Source: Chloroflexota bacterium
Lineage (GTDB): Bacteria; Chloroflexota; Dehalococcoidia; Tepidiformales; Tepidiformaceae
Direction: 5' to 3'
Assembly (NCBI GenBank): GCA_016191435.1
Contig: JACPOQ010000046.1
Coordinates: forward strand, 186,001-250,000
DNA length: 64,000 bases
Shown: positions 25,783 to 33,927 of the stretch, one piece after another
Layout: every line of letters begins with the position of its first letter
Position numbering within the stretch: the first letter of the stretch is position 1
Translations under genes and position numbers: made by a program
The notes under the pieces: model-generated
Seen by the model: the letters and a program-made list of their open reading frames with translations, nothing else
Told to the model about the DNA's origin: nothing
Database searches by the model: none

Positions 25783-26080
25783 GTCGCGGCTGCAAGGCCG
25801 CAGTCGACCTGGAGAAAGGCGCACGGAAAACCTCACCGGAGGGCGCAATCCGATGGTGAGGGGTCGCAGGGAGAGCGGTGTGGCAACGCCGCCAAGCGAA
25901 GGCCCGGAGTCACTGCCGCCTCCGATCCTCGCAGCGGTTGGGAAGCAATCCCATCGGGAACTTCCCTTACTTTCTCTCCCGGGCGGCCCGGAGACAGCGA
26001 AGTCCGGGTTCCACCACCAAAACCCTTCGCAGCGGGCCTCACAGGGCGGCGAAAAATGCGCCCCGGTTTCCGGGTCGCAC
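25783..26080 (+). promoter_or_regulatory. Highly structured 5' leader of the TasA-like gene, possible cis-regulatory RNA
   Basis: Six successive hairpins in 300 bases: CGGCTGC/GCAGTCG at 25787; CTCACC/GGTGAG at 25831-25860; GCGGTG/CGCCGC near 25875-25892; GGGAAG/CTTCCC with inner CCC/GGG near 25940-25966; CCCGGA/TCCGGG at 25987-26008; TGCG-CCCGG/CCGGG-CGCA at 26057-26079. The last ends just before the AGGGAGAG site of the gene at 26104. I could not match it to a known riboswitch family. Pairings were found by eye. Confidence 0.5.
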
Positions 26081-26103
26081 CAGGCAAGGGAGAGATTACT
26101 CAG

Positions 26104-26598
26104 ATGATGCGCAAGATCTTTGGCGGCGCGATGGCGTTCTCGCTCGTCGGCGCCGTCCTCCTCGGCGGCGTCCTCGCGTGGCAGACGTCCGAGACCGTCA
26201 GCGGTGACAACGCCGTTGGTAAGCCCGGCATCGATGCGACGGCTAACCACAACGGCACGCTCCTCGGCCCTGACGGCTACGCCGTCCAGGTAGCGACCAT
26301 CGACGTCAGCAACACCGGCGACTACCGCCTCCAGGCGTCGTCGCCCTACGGCTTCGTCCAGATCCTCGGCGTGTCGGTTCCCCCGGCCCAGCAAGCCTGC
26401 GGCAACCAGAACTTCGAAGGCGCCGGCACGCAGCTGAAGCTCGCGAACCCGCTGTACCTCGACCCGCTCGATCTCAATGAGACCGTCGATGACGCCGTCT
26501 CCGTGAACATCGAAACGATTGCGGGCGCCCCGGCCTCCTGCCAGGGCGCGACGGTCAGCTGGGCTGCCACCGTCGTCCTCACGACCATCGGCGGCTAG
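26104..26598 (+). CDS. Camelysin/TasA-like secreted protein
   Basis: 164 residues. MMRKIFGGAMAFSLVGAVLLGGVLAWQTSETV is a signal peptide of the type processed by SipW-like peptidases, with the SIVGAVLLGG-style hydrophobic core typical of CalY/TasA family exports. The mature protein is a small beta-sandwich with NTGDYRLQASS and two Cys near the C-terminus. It is likely a surface fibre or matrix protein. A strong terminator follows. The next gene encodes an ER-type signal peptidase, as in tasA-sipW loci. Confidence 0.75.
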   Translation: MMRKIFGGAMAFSLVGAVLLGGVLAWQTSETVSGDNAVGKPGIDATANHNGTLLGPDGYAVQVATIDVSNTGDYRLQASSPYGFVQILGVSVPPAQQACGNQNFEGAGTQLKLANPLYLDPLDLNETVDDAVSVNIETIAGAPASCQGATVSWAATVVLTTIGG

Positions 26599-26613
26599 TT
26601 CGCCACCTTTCCG

Positions 26614-26653
26614 GCCGTGGGCGGTGGTTCGTCGCCGCCCACGGCTTTCTCGT
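26614..26653 (+). terminator. Rho-independent terminator after the TasA-like gene
   Basis: Perfect 11-base stem GCCGTGGGCGG/CCGCCCACGGC (26614-26624 with 26635-26645) followed by TTTCTCGTT. It isolates the matrix gene from the peptidase gene 160 bases on. Confidence 0.82.
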
Positions 26654-26805
26654 TCGCCCCGGTCGCCTGGCGCCTGCCGAACGTGAAACGGATTCTCAAC
26701 CGGGGATCCTCCGCACCGGGCGACAATTGGCCCACGTGAGCTGAGGCGGACATTGCTGCCGCAGCGGCATGGCGGTGGCCTCCAGACCTTTCGACATGGC
26801 GGTGA

Positions 26806-28554
26806 GTGGTGGCGATTCGAGCCTCGTTCCGGTGGATAAAGCTCGCGATATCGACCCTCTTCGGGCTCGTTTTCGGTATCTCGCTCGGGGCCGCGATCGT
26901 CGCGGTGATCGCCGTCCAGTTCTTCAACTATTCCGTCCTCACCGTCCAGTCCGATTCGATGAAGCCGGCCCTCAAGCGCGGCGACGTGGTCGTCACCCGG
27001 CCGAAGAACATCGCCAGGCTCAAAGAAGGCGATGTTATCTACTTCAACGAGGCCACCACCGGCCTCCCCTTCGTCCACCGCATCATCGCCATCCAGAGCA
27101 CCACGACGATCGTGAAGAAGGGGAACACCGAGGAGGTCGTGGGCCAGTCCACGAAGTACGACCTCATTACCCAGGGCGACGCGGCTTTCCAGAAGGACGG
27201 GCAGCCGGTCCGGAACGAGAACCTCAACGGCGAAGTCTGGTTCTACATCCCGGCCGCCGGCCTCCTGAGCGGCGATATCCCCGTGCAGTGGGCGCTCATC
27301 GCCTTCGCCGGCCTCGTCGGCGCCACCTGGATCGGCTGGGAATACTACAACCGGCGCCAGCAGGCCGAGCGCGCCCGCCGCGCTCGCCGCGCCGCCGCCC
27401 GCGCCCGGCGCGCCGGGGGTGTGCCTCCGTCCGAATCGCCGCAATCCAACATCCGCGTGCGCCACCGGTCCCTTGTCCCCCGCCCGGTTCGAGCGCTCGC
27501 CGCCTCGTTTGCCGGCTTCGTGAGGGCCACCATCGGGCTCTTCCCCACGGTTGCCCGCCAGCTGCGCCGCGGCGTCCTGGCGCTTATCCGCCTGGCCGGC
27601 CACCTCCCGGGCGGCCGCCGGCGCCCAAGCCTGGCGAAGGCTTCGCTGCTCCTCCCCGCCGTCGTCTGGGCTGCGGCCCTATCGGTGTTGCTGGCGAAGG
27701 GCGCCGACGCCTCCCCGCGCGGCCGCAGTCAGTGGACCGCCGATGGCGTTGCCATCGGTGAAAGCAGCGCCGGCTACTGGGTCACTCCCAGCCCGGCCGC
27801 CAGCGCCTCGCCAGCCCAACCCGGCGCCGCTGGTGCCGAAGGCAAGAGCCCCACGCCGTCGCCGTCGCCGTCCGCGTCACCTTCGCCGTCTCCGTCGCCG
27901 TCTCCGTCGCCGGCTGGCACGCCCACGCCTCCGGGCACGCCGACACCTCCGGGCGCCCCGCCCCCGACCTCGACGGCGGAAGGTGTCTCCACGCCGGGGA
28001 CCGTTTCGAACGCAACGCCCACCCCGATCCCAACCTCCACGGGGACGGCAACGGGCACCGCCACGCCGACGCCCACGCCGAGCCCGGCGACGACCCCACC
28101 GCCGCCGAAGGGAGGCCCGACGGCCACGTTCAGCCCCTCGCCGACGGCTACCGGCACGCCGGCCCCGGCGCCTACCAGTACGCCTACACCAACGGCCACC
28201 AGCACGCCCACACCTACGGCGACGCCCACGCCTACCCCCAGCAGCACCTCTACACCAACGGCGACGCCCACGCCCACTGAGACCCCCCCGCCAACGGCCA
28301 CGCCGACCCCAACCCCGCCACCCCCCCCCACGCCCACCCCCACTGAGACCCCCCCGCCAACCGCCACGCCGACGCCAACCCAGACACCCACCCCAACGGC
28401 AACGCCGACGCCCACCGAGACCCCCACCCCAACGGCAACGCCGACGCCCACCGAGACCCCCACCCCGACGGCAACGCCGACGCCCACCGAGACCCCCACC
28501 CCAACGGCAACGCCAACCGAAACCCCAACCCCCACAGCAACCCCCACCCCCTGA
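26806..28554 (+). CDS. ER-type (SipW-like) signal peptidase I with long Pro/Thr-rich tail
   Basis: 582 residues. A transmembrane segment at 17-40, then catalytic S51 in [13 protein letters not shown] and H91 in FVHRII. His in place of the usual Lys is the archaeal/ER/SipW type. A second transmembrane segment is near 165-182 ([19 protein letters not shown]), followed by an Arg/Ala-rich stretch and a third near 280-300. From about 330 on there are about 250 residues of TPTPTPS-type low complexity ending at the C-terminus. The start is a GTG; no ATG is in frame. It probably matures the protein at 26104. Confidence 0.85.
   Translation: MVAIRASFRWIKLAISTLFGLVFGISLGAAIVAVIAVQFFNYSVLTVQSDSMKPALKRGDVVVTRPKNIARLKEGDVIYFNEATTGLPFVHRIIAIQSTTTIVKKGNTEEVVGQSTKYDLITQGDAAFQKDGQPVRNENLNGEVWFYIPAAGLLSGDIPVQWALIAFAGLVGATWIGWEYYNRRQQAERARRARRAAARARRAGGVPPSESPQSNIRVRHRSLVPRPVRALAASFAGFVRATIGLFPTVARQLRRGVLALIRLAGHLPGGRRRPSLAKASLLLPAVVWAAALSVLLAKGADASPRGRSQWTADGVAIGESSAGYWVTPSPAASASPAQPGAAGAEGKSPTPSPSPSASPSPSPSPSPSPAGTPTPPGTPTPPGAPPPTSTAEGVSTPGTVSNATPTPIPTSTGTATGTATPTPTPSPATTPPPPKGGPTATFSPSPTATGTPAPAPTSTPTPTATSTPTPTATPTPTPSSTSTPTATPTPTETPPPTATPTPTPPPPPTPTPTETPPPTATPTPTQTPTPTATPTPTETPTPTATPTPTETPTPTATPTPTETPTPTATPTETPTPTATPTP
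28411..28512 (+). repeat. 36-base tandem repeat encoding the [12 protein letters not shown] unit
   Basis: Nearly three units of 36 bases (28411-28446, 28447-28482, 28483-28512 partial), in frame, inside the Pro/Thr tail. Unit-number change would alter tail length without frameshift. Confidence 0.85.
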
Positions 28555-28577
28555 CAGACGCACCAACCGCTCACGGT

Positions 28578-28606
28578 AAGGCCCTCGCCATTCCGGCGAG
28601 GGCCTT
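28578..28606 (+). terminator. Rho-independent terminator
   Basis: 12-base perfect stem AAGGCCCTCGCC/GGCGAGGGCCTT around an ATTCC loop, 24 bases after the signal peptidase stop. The opposite strand also ends in TTACC, so it may act weakly both ways. Confidence 0.85.
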
Positions 28607-28651
28607 CGTTAGTCTCTGCGGCGGGACGGGCGGACGGCGCTGCCCGCCACC

Positions 28652-28679
28652 GCCCAACGCCCAATACCCGACGGCTACG
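28652..28679. repeat. Heptamer tandem array (GCCCAAC type)
   Basis: GCCCAAC, GCCCAAT, ACCCGAC, GGCTACG. The last unit contains the TAG stop of the minus-strand Crp-family gene ending at 28675. Confidence 0.7.
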
Positions 28680-29364
28680 CGAACATCCGCAGCGCCTGTG
28701 GGTCATTCACGACGACCGCGCCGCGCGCCAGGCCAATCCAGCCGGACCGCATGAACGCGTTCAACTGCTTGTTCACGCTTTCGCGGCTCACGCCGAGCAT
28801 CGAGGCGAGCTCGCCTTGCGTGACTGTGATGCGCCGCGCGGCCACGCCGCCCTCCCCGTGCATCGTCGCCAGCGACAGGATCTGCTTCGCCAGCCGGTGT
28901 GGAAGGTCGAGGAAGCACAGGTCCGCCATCGCCTCGTCCATCCGCCGCAGCCGCAGGCTCAGCGTCTCCAGCAACGCCAGCGCCGCCCCCGGGCGTTCTG
29001 CGACCCACTCCACGAACACGTCTCGCGTCACCACGAACGTCTTCGTTGCCGTCGAGGCGATGGCCGAAGCCGAACGCGGACGCCCATCGAGCAGGGACAG
29101 TTCGCCGACGCAATCGCCTGGTCCCACGGAGGCCACCGTCGCCTCGTCGCCGGAGCCGCTGCTGATGCTGATCCGCACCCGCCCTTCGACCACGACGTGC
29201 ATGGAATCGCCCGATTCGCCTTCGCGAAAGATCGTCGTCCCCGCGGTGTAGCTGCGCAGGCGTGCGCGCGATGCCAGTGCCTGGCGGTCCTCGCGAGGCA
29301 GGCGCGCAAGCAGCGGTAAATCGCGGATCACCTCATCCGGTGGGGAAGTCATTGTCTGCGTCAC
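28675..29364 (-). CDS. Crp/Fnr-family transcriptional regulator
   Basis: 229 residues. The N-terminal cNMP-binding fold has GTTIFREGESGDSMHVVVEGRV and GDCVGELSLLDGRPRSASAIA, the phosphate-binding cassette with E and R. The C-terminal winged helix ends TQGELASMLGVSRESVNKQLNAF. No Cys cluster, so no Fnr-type iron-sulfur site. The GTG at 29364 has GGAGGA upstream; the ATG at 29352 is an alternative. It is divergent from holB. Target genes unknown. Confidence 0.9.
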   Translation of the reverse strand: MTQTMTSPPDEVIRDLPLLARLPREDRQALASRARLRSYTAGTTIFREGESGDSMHVVVEGRVRISISSGSGDEATVASVGPGDCVGELSLLDGRPRSASAIASTATKTFVVTRDVFVEWVAERPGAALALLETLSLRLRRMDEAMADLCFLDLPHRLAKQILSLATMHGEGGVAARRITVTQGELASMLGVSRESVNKQLNAFMRSGWIGLARGAVVVNDPQALRMFA

Positions 29365-29568
29365 TGGATTCCTCCGGCCACCAGTCTACCCAAGCACCCC
29401 TGTGTCGGCGATTGCACACGAGAGCCATTTGGCGGCCGGCCGCGGGCCATTTCACCACTCCGCCATTCGCCTCAGCAGGTCCGCCCCGGGAGACCCGGAA
29501 TCGTCGATGAGCCGGCCTGCCCAACACGAACGACCCATCGCAGGTTCCCTTACAGCGGCGGCTTCCCT

Positions 29569-29596
29569 GCCAACGCCCAATGGCCAACGCCTAATG
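29569..29596. repeat. Heptamer tandem array (GCCAACG type)
   Basis: GCCAACG, CCCAATG, GCCAACG, CCTAATG, in the divergent region between the Crp gene and holB. A TGGCCATTGGCCGG palindrome follows at 29611-29624. Confidence 0.72.
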
Positions 29597-29632
29597 CCCC
29601 CACACCGCCGTGGCCATTGGCCGGCCGCCCGC

Positions 29633-29638
29633 TAAGCT
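29633..29638 (+). promoter_or_regulatory. -10-like hexamer giving a leaderless start at 29645
   Basis: TAAGCT followed by GAATCT and the GTG of holB. No ribosome-binding site. Confidence 0.4.
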
Positions 29639-29644
29639 GAATCT

Positions 29645-30760
29645 GTGGATGCGATCATTGGCCACGAGGCCATCCGCCGCGAGCTCTCTGCACTCTCCGC
29701 CAGCACGGAGCCGCCGCATGCCCTGCTGTTCGCGGGGCCCGAAGGCACCGGCCGCGCCCTGCTCGCGCTCGAATACGCGAAGCTGCTGAACTGCGAGCGC
29801 GCCCCCTGGGCCGCGCAGGGCTCGATGGCACTCCTCGAGACACCCGCCGGCCCGGCAGAACTGCCCTGCGGCGCCTGCCGTAGCTGCCGGCTCATCGCCG
29901 GTGGCAGCCACCCCGATGTCGTCACGCTCGCTCCCGGCGACACCCTCTGCCGCCCTCGCTCCAGCGACGCCTCCCACGAAAAGCACCCCCAATCGCGCGA
30001 TATCCGCATCTGCCAGGTGCGCGGCGCCATCGACCTGGTCTCGCGTTACCCGTTCGAGGCCGCCTACCGTCTCCTCATCATCGACCCCGCCGACCGCTTC
30101 GGCCGCGATGCCGCCCACACCATCCTCAAGACGCTCGAAGAACCGCCGGGACACTCCGTCTTCGCGCTCGTCACCGCCGCCCCCGAGGCGATCCTCGAGA
30201 CCATCCTCAGCCGCTGCCGCCGCATCGATGTGCGCCCCGTGCCGCGCGAGACCATCGAACACGCGCTCATCGGACGCGGCATCGCACCCGCGGCCGCCCG
30301 CATCGCCGCGGAGGCCTGCCGCGGCCGTCCAGGGCGTGCCCTCCAGTTCGCCGCCAGCCCCGACCTCATGGGTGACCGCGAGCGGCTCCTCGACCGCTGC
30401 CGCCGCCTCGCCAACGCGCCCTTGCAGGAGCGCTTCCGCCACGCCGAGGACCTCACCGAGCGCTGGCGCCGCGACCGTGCCCAGGTCGGCGCCGAGCTCG
30501 ATGTGTGGGAGGCGTTCTGGGAGGGCGAGCTGCGCGCCGGCGCATCGGTCCGCGCGGGCGATGCCCCCGGCTCCCCCGCCGGGGTCCTCCACGGCGACGA
30601 CCTGCGCCAGGCGCTTTCAGCGCTCGAAGCCGTCCGTCGCGTCCGGGACGATTTGCAGGCCCAGGTCATGGTCCGCGCCGCGTTCGAACTTATGCTGTTG
30701 AGCTTCCCCCGCCGTACACTGGCGGGAGTCCCGGAGGGAAAGACCGTCACTCATGCCTGA
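29645..30760 (+). CDS. holB: DNA polymerase III delta-prime-like clamp-loader subunit
   Basis: 371 residues. AAA+ module: degenerate Walker A (GPEGTGRALLA, no Lys), a zinc-ribbon CGACRSC near 78, IIDPADRF in the Walker B position and EEPPGHSVFALVTAAPEAI followed by SRCRRIDVRP (the SRC motif). Lack of Lys in the P-loop is usual for delta-prime. The next gene starts inside its last codons. The holB-ricT order is conserved in Bacilli and elsewhere. GTG start; leaderless-type promoter. Confidence 0.88.
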   Translation: MDAIIGHEAIRRELSALSASTEPPHALLFAGPEGTGRALLALEYAKLLNCERAPWAAQGSMALLETPAGPAELPCGACRSCRLIAGGSHPDVVTLAPGDTLCRPRSSDASHEKHPQSRDIRICQVRGAIDLVSRYPFEAAYRLLIIDPADRFGRDAAHTILKTLEEPPGHSVFALVTAAPEAILETILSRCRRIDVRPVPRETIEHALIGRGIAPAAARIAAEACRGRPGRALQFAASPDLMGDRERLLDRCRRLANAPLQERFRHAEDLTERWRRDRAQVGAELDVWEAFWEGELRAGASVRAGDAPGSPAGVLHGDDLRQALSALEAVRRVRDDLQAQVMVRAAFELMLLSFPRRTLAGVPEGKTVTHA

Positions 30761-32168
30761 TTCCCATTTCAGCGTCGCGGGCATCCGCTTCCGCAACGCC
30801 GGAAAGATTTTCTATTTCCACGCGGCGGGGATGCGCCTCGATACCGGTGAATACGTAGTCGTCGAGACGGCGCGCGGCCCAGAGCTCGGCCGCGTCGTCA
30901 TCGCGCCGGACCAGGTCGTCGTCAACGAACTCGGCCGCGAGGAGCTGAAGCCGATCCTCCGCCTCGCGACCGAAGAGGACCTGCTCCGCACCGACGCCCT
31001 TCGTACCCGCGCCGAAGAGCTCCTGCCCGAAGCCCGCAGCATCGCCTCCGATACCGGCTTCCCCGCCCATATCGATGCCGCGGAGTTCACCCTCGATGGC
31101 CGCCGGCTGACCTTTTCGTTCACCAGCGAAGAGCGGCTCGATTACCGCGACTTCCTCCGCCGCGCCGGCGACCGTTTCGGCGTCAAGGTCGATATGCGCC
31201 AGCTTGGCGCCCGCGATCGTGCCAAGCTCGCCGGCGGTTACGGTATCTGCGGCCGCGAACTCTGTTGTTCGAACTGGCTCTCCACCTTTCCCTCCATCTC
31301 CATCCGTATGGCGAAGGAGCAGGACCTCCCACTCAACCCCCAGAAGATCAGCGGGCTGTGCGGCCGGCTCCTCTGCTGCCTTTCGTACGAAGAAGAGGGG
31401 TACAAGGAGATGCGCCGCTCCCTGCCGAAGCTCGGCCAGCGCTGCAGCACCCCGACCGGCGAGGGCAAGGTCATCGGCATCAATATCCTCCGCCGCCAGG
31501 TCACGCTCGCCGTCGACGGCCAGCGCGTCGATGTGCCCGACCGCGACCTCGGGCTCGTCGTGCGCTGGGACACCACCAGCAAGATCGGCGACCCGCCGCC
31601 GAGCATCTCGCGCGCCGAGGCCATCGCCCAGGGCATGATCGAAGCCACCGAAGAGGACCTCCTCGAAGCCGCCCGGATCGAAGATCCCGACTGGCTCGGC
31701 ACCGCTGCGTCGCAGGTCACGGGCCGCGGGCGCCTGCCCGGTGGCGGCCCCCGCAAGGAGATCCGCACGAAGCCGCCGACCGCCGACACCCGCCCCCCCG
31801 CCCAACAGGGCCGCACGGGATCGCAACGGCCACCCGCCCCCGGCGCGCGCCGCCCCGAGACATCGCTGCCCCAACCCGACCGCCGCCAACCTCGCGACCA
31901 GCGCCCGGCGGGACCACCCCGCCCCGAGCGCCCGGCGGGACCACCCCGCCCCGAGCGTGGCACGCCCCCGCCCGCGCCCGGCCGGGTCTTCCGCCGCTCC
32001 GAAGACGCACCGCCGCCCCCGGCGCGCCCCCGCCCCAATGCCCCCGGACCGGGCACCGAACCCCCGTCCTCCAGCGAATCCCCCGGCGTCCCGCGCCGCC
32101 GCCGGCGCGGCGGCCGCAACCGCAACCCCAACGCCGGCGGCAACACCAACGACTCCGCGCCGGAATAG
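30753..32168 (+). CDS. ricT: PSP1-domain protein, RicT/YaaT-like
   Basis: 471 residues. The N-terminal PSP1 domain carries the conserved cysteines CGRELCCSNW and GLCGRLLCCLSYE. In Bacillus, RicT with RicA and RicF bind iron-sulfur clusters and affect RNase Y and sporulation/competence phosphorelay. No RicA or RicF gene is visible here. From about residue 335 the protein is a long Pro/Arg-rich disordered tail (RPAGPPRPER repeated) ending in basic RRRRRGGRNRN-like sequence, far longer than usual. It overlaps holB by eight bases. Confidence 0.87.
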   Translation: MPDSHFSVAGIRFRNAGKIFYFHAAGMRLDTGEYVVVETARGPELGRVVIAPDQVVVNELGREELKPILRLATEEDLLRTDALRTRAEELLPEARSIASDTGFPAHIDAAEFTLDGRRLTFSFTSEERLDYRDFLRRAGDRFGVKVDMRQLGARDRAKLAGGYGICGRELCCSNWLSTFPSISIRMAKEQDLPLNPQKISGLCGRLLCCLSYEEEGYKEMRRSLPKLGQRCSTPTGEGKVIGINILRRQVTLAVDGQRVDVPDRDLGLVVRWDTTSKIGDPPPSISRAEAIAQGMIEATEEDLLEAARIEDPDWLGTAASQVTGRGRLPGGGPRKEIRTKPPTADTRPPAQQGRTGSQRPPAPGARRPETSLPQPDRRQPRDQRPAGPPRPERPAGPPRPERGTPPPAPGRVFRRSEDAPPPPARPRPNAPGPGTEPPSSSESPGVPRRRRRGGRNRNPNAGGNTNDSAPE

Positions 32169-32303
32169 GCCCGGGCCCCCGGATCAGAGGGCGGTCGCCA
32201 CGCGCCGAATCGCGGTGAGAGCAGCCTTCGACCGCCACGGGCGCGTCATTTTCATCCCTGGTTGTGGCGCCGCGCCATCACCGGCTCGGAACTCGGAGCT
32301 GCA

Positions 32304-32340
32304 CCAGAAAGGCCACCCGGGGGAACGGGTGGCCTTCTGG
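32304..32340. terminator. Strong hairpin between convergent genes
   Basis: 15-base stem CCAGAA-GGCCACCCG/CGGGTGGCCTTCTGG with one bulged A and a short G-rich loop. It lies 136 bases after ricT and 51 bases after the opposing zinc-ribbon gene. The stem itself is T-rich at its base but no separate U-tract follows, so termination is likely but not certain. Confidence 0.55.
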
Positions 32341-32390
32341 TGTGCACCGCCAGGGGAGCAGTGCACAGGGGAGGAGGGAACGGAGCATCT

Positions 32391-32636
32391 CTATCCGAAT
32401 CGCCACTCCGGCACTGCCGTGTGGCACCCGGGACAGTACCGGTCCCGCGCTTCATACGCCGACCGGCACTCCGGGCAGCGCCGCAATTCCGCCGCGCGCA
32501 CCGTCACATATGCAGGCACCTCCGCCCCTTCGATGAGGCGGCGCCACCAGGGCGTTTTCGAGGTTCGGTACAACGTCAGCCTCCGGCCGCGATGGGGACG
32601 ACGCGCACCGGTTGCCCGGCACGGGCGCGACATCAT
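32391..32636 (-). CDS. Small zinc-ribbon protein under a c-di-AMP riboswitch
   Basis: 81 residues. The N-terminal half is basic (RPCRATGARRPHRGRR) with a hydrophobic middle; the C-terminus is a rubredoxin-like knuckle pair, CPECRSAYEARDRYCPGC, ending VPEWRFG. No other domain. Two adjacent ATGs (32636, 32633). It is the only gene directly downstream of the ydaO riboswitch at 32689-32805 and is read in the same direction. Role unknown; the basic N-terminus could bind nucleic acid. Confidence 0.6.
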   Translation of the reverse strand: MMSRPCRATGARRPHRGRRLTLYRTSKTPWWRRLIEGAEVPAYVTVRAAELRRCPECRSAYEARDRYCPGCHTAVPEWRFG

Positions 32637-32688
32637 CCAAAGTTCCAGAGAGGCAATCGGCAGGCTTAGCGGCTGCCACGCCTCTCCC

Positions 32689-32805
32689 TACGCCTACGGG
32701 GTTAGCTGACGGGTTCGGTGAGGGAGTCACCTATTCCGCTCCCGCGGAAATACACCCCAGGTTGTTGGTTCCCCCGCTCCACCGTCGCCGGTGGATTCGG
32801 CACGT
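32689..32805 (-). ncRNA. ydaO-yuaA (cyclic di-AMP) riboswitch
   Basis: Minus-strand sequence matches the family core in order: GTGCCGAATCC, GGAGCGGGGGAACC, GGGGTG, an A/U-rich arm with GGTGACTCCCTCACC, then CCGAACCCGTCAGCTAACC and CGTAGGCGT closing P1 with the 5' GTGCC. Between it and the gene is a long hairpin GAGAGGC...GCCTCTC (32646-32687), probably the expression platform. A TACAAC hexamer at 32808-32813 on this strand would start transcription at the 5' edge. Confidence 0.92.
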
Positions 32806-32898
32806 GAGTTGTACCACACTCCGCGCCGCCATTGCTATAAACAGAGCGTAAATTCGTTTCGCTACCATACCGTCTGCGCCTGCCCACGCCGCCTGCAC

Positions 32899-32904
32899 TA
32901 CACT
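32899..32904 (+). promoter_or_regulatory. -10-like hexamer giving a leaderless start at 32912
   Basis: TACACT followed by GCGGTCC and an ATG. No ribosome-binding site. Confidence 0.42.
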
Positions 32905-32911
32905 GCGGTCC

Positions 32912-33910
32912 ATGCGCGCCGCCCTGCTCGAACTGCCGCGTCCCGCCGCGAAATCGCCGCTCCGGCTCACGGACCTGCCCGACCCGCACTGCGGGGCGGG
33001 CGACCTGCTGCTTGATGTGCGCGCGTGCGGCGTTTGCCGCACCGACCTCCAGCTCGCCGAAGGCGACATCACCGCCCACGGGCTGCCCCGCATCCCCGGC
33101 CACCAGGCCGTGGGACGCGTCCTCGCGGTCGGCGCTGGCGTCGACGGCTGGAAGCCGGGCGACCGCGCCGGCGTCGCGTGGCTCGCGGAGACCTGCGGCG
33201 CCTGCCGCTTCTGCGCTTCCGGCCGCGAAAACCTCTGCGAGCAGGCGCGCTTCACCGGCTGGGACCGCGATGGCGGCTACGCCACCCGAATGACCGCCGG
33301 CGCGCGCTTCGCCTTCCGACTCCCCGCCGGCATGGACGACATGGCGGCCGCGCCCCTGCTTTGTGGCGGCGTCATCGGTTACCGTGCCCTGAAGGTCTCG
33401 GGCATCCAGCCCGGCGGCCGGCTCGGGCTCTACGGTTTCGGCGCCTCCGCGCTCCTCGCGCTGCAGGTCGCCCTCCATTGGGGCTGCGAGGTCTTCGTCT
33501 GCACACGCTCCGGGCGCGAGCAGGCCGTGGCGCGCGAAATGGGCGCCGCCTGGGCTGGAGACTACGACACCCGCCCGCCCGTCCTACTCGATGCCGCCAT
33601 CACCTTCGCGCCCGCCGGCTCCGTGGTCCTTGCCGCGCTCCGAGCGCTCGACCGCGGCGGTACCGTCGCGATTAACGCGATCCACCTGGACCACGTGCCC
33701 GAGTTCGACTACGGCGACCTCTGGTGGGAGCGCACCATCCGCAGCGTCGCGAACTTCACCCGCGACGACGCCCGCGAGTTCCTCGCGCTGGCCGCGGAGA
33801 TCCCCATCCAGACGCGCATCGAAGCCCACCCGCTTGCGCATGCCAACGTCGCGCTCGCGCGCCTTGCGGCAGGCCAAGTCTCGGGCGCCGCCGTTCTCAC
33901 GATGGACTGA
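32912..33910 (+). CDS. Zinc-dependent alcohol dehydrogenase (MDR superfamily)
   Basis: 332 residues. A catalytic-zinc Cys is in CGVCRTDLQ; the usual GHE reads GHQ (IPGHQAVGRV). Structural zinc CGACRFCASGRENLC, then a Rossmann loop GLYGFGASA near 172. The order LLCGGVIGYRALKVSG, CTRSGREQAVAREMGA, FAPAGSVVLAALRALDRGG resembles the alcohol dehydrogenase subfamily with a similar short C-terminus (TIGR02822-like). A leaderless-type promoter sits upstream. Substrate unknown. Confidence 0.86.
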   Translation: MRAALLELPRPAAKSPLRLTDLPDPHCGAGDLLLDVRACGVCRTDLQLAEGDITAHGLPRIPGHQAVGRVLAVGAGVDGWKPGDRAGVAWLAETCGACRFCASGRENLCEQARFTGWDRDGGYATRMTAGARFAFRLPAGMDDMAAAPLLCGGVIGYRALKVSGIQPGGRLGLYGFGASALLALQVALHWGCEVFVCTRSGREQAVAREMGAAWAGDYDTRPPVLLDAAITFAPAGSVVLAALRALDRGGTVAINAIHLDHVPEFDYGDLWWERTIRSVANFTRDDAREFLALAAEIPIQTRIEAHPLAHANVALARLAAGQVSGAAVLTMD

Positions 33911-33927
33911 TACGCCCGCCGCCCCGC

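Noticed and set aside
25805-25875. Possible c-di-GMP (GEMM-I) or cobalamin riboswitch in the TasA-like leader
   Set aside because: GCACGGAAAACC and GGGGTCGCAGGGAG only loosely recall GEMM-I; the conserved GGCAAACC and ACGCAAAGCC elements are absent. A cobalamin core is also missing.
28240-28553. CRISPR-like repetitive look of the signal peptidase tail
   Set aside because: No spacers; the repeats are in-frame Pro/Thr codons inside the CDS.
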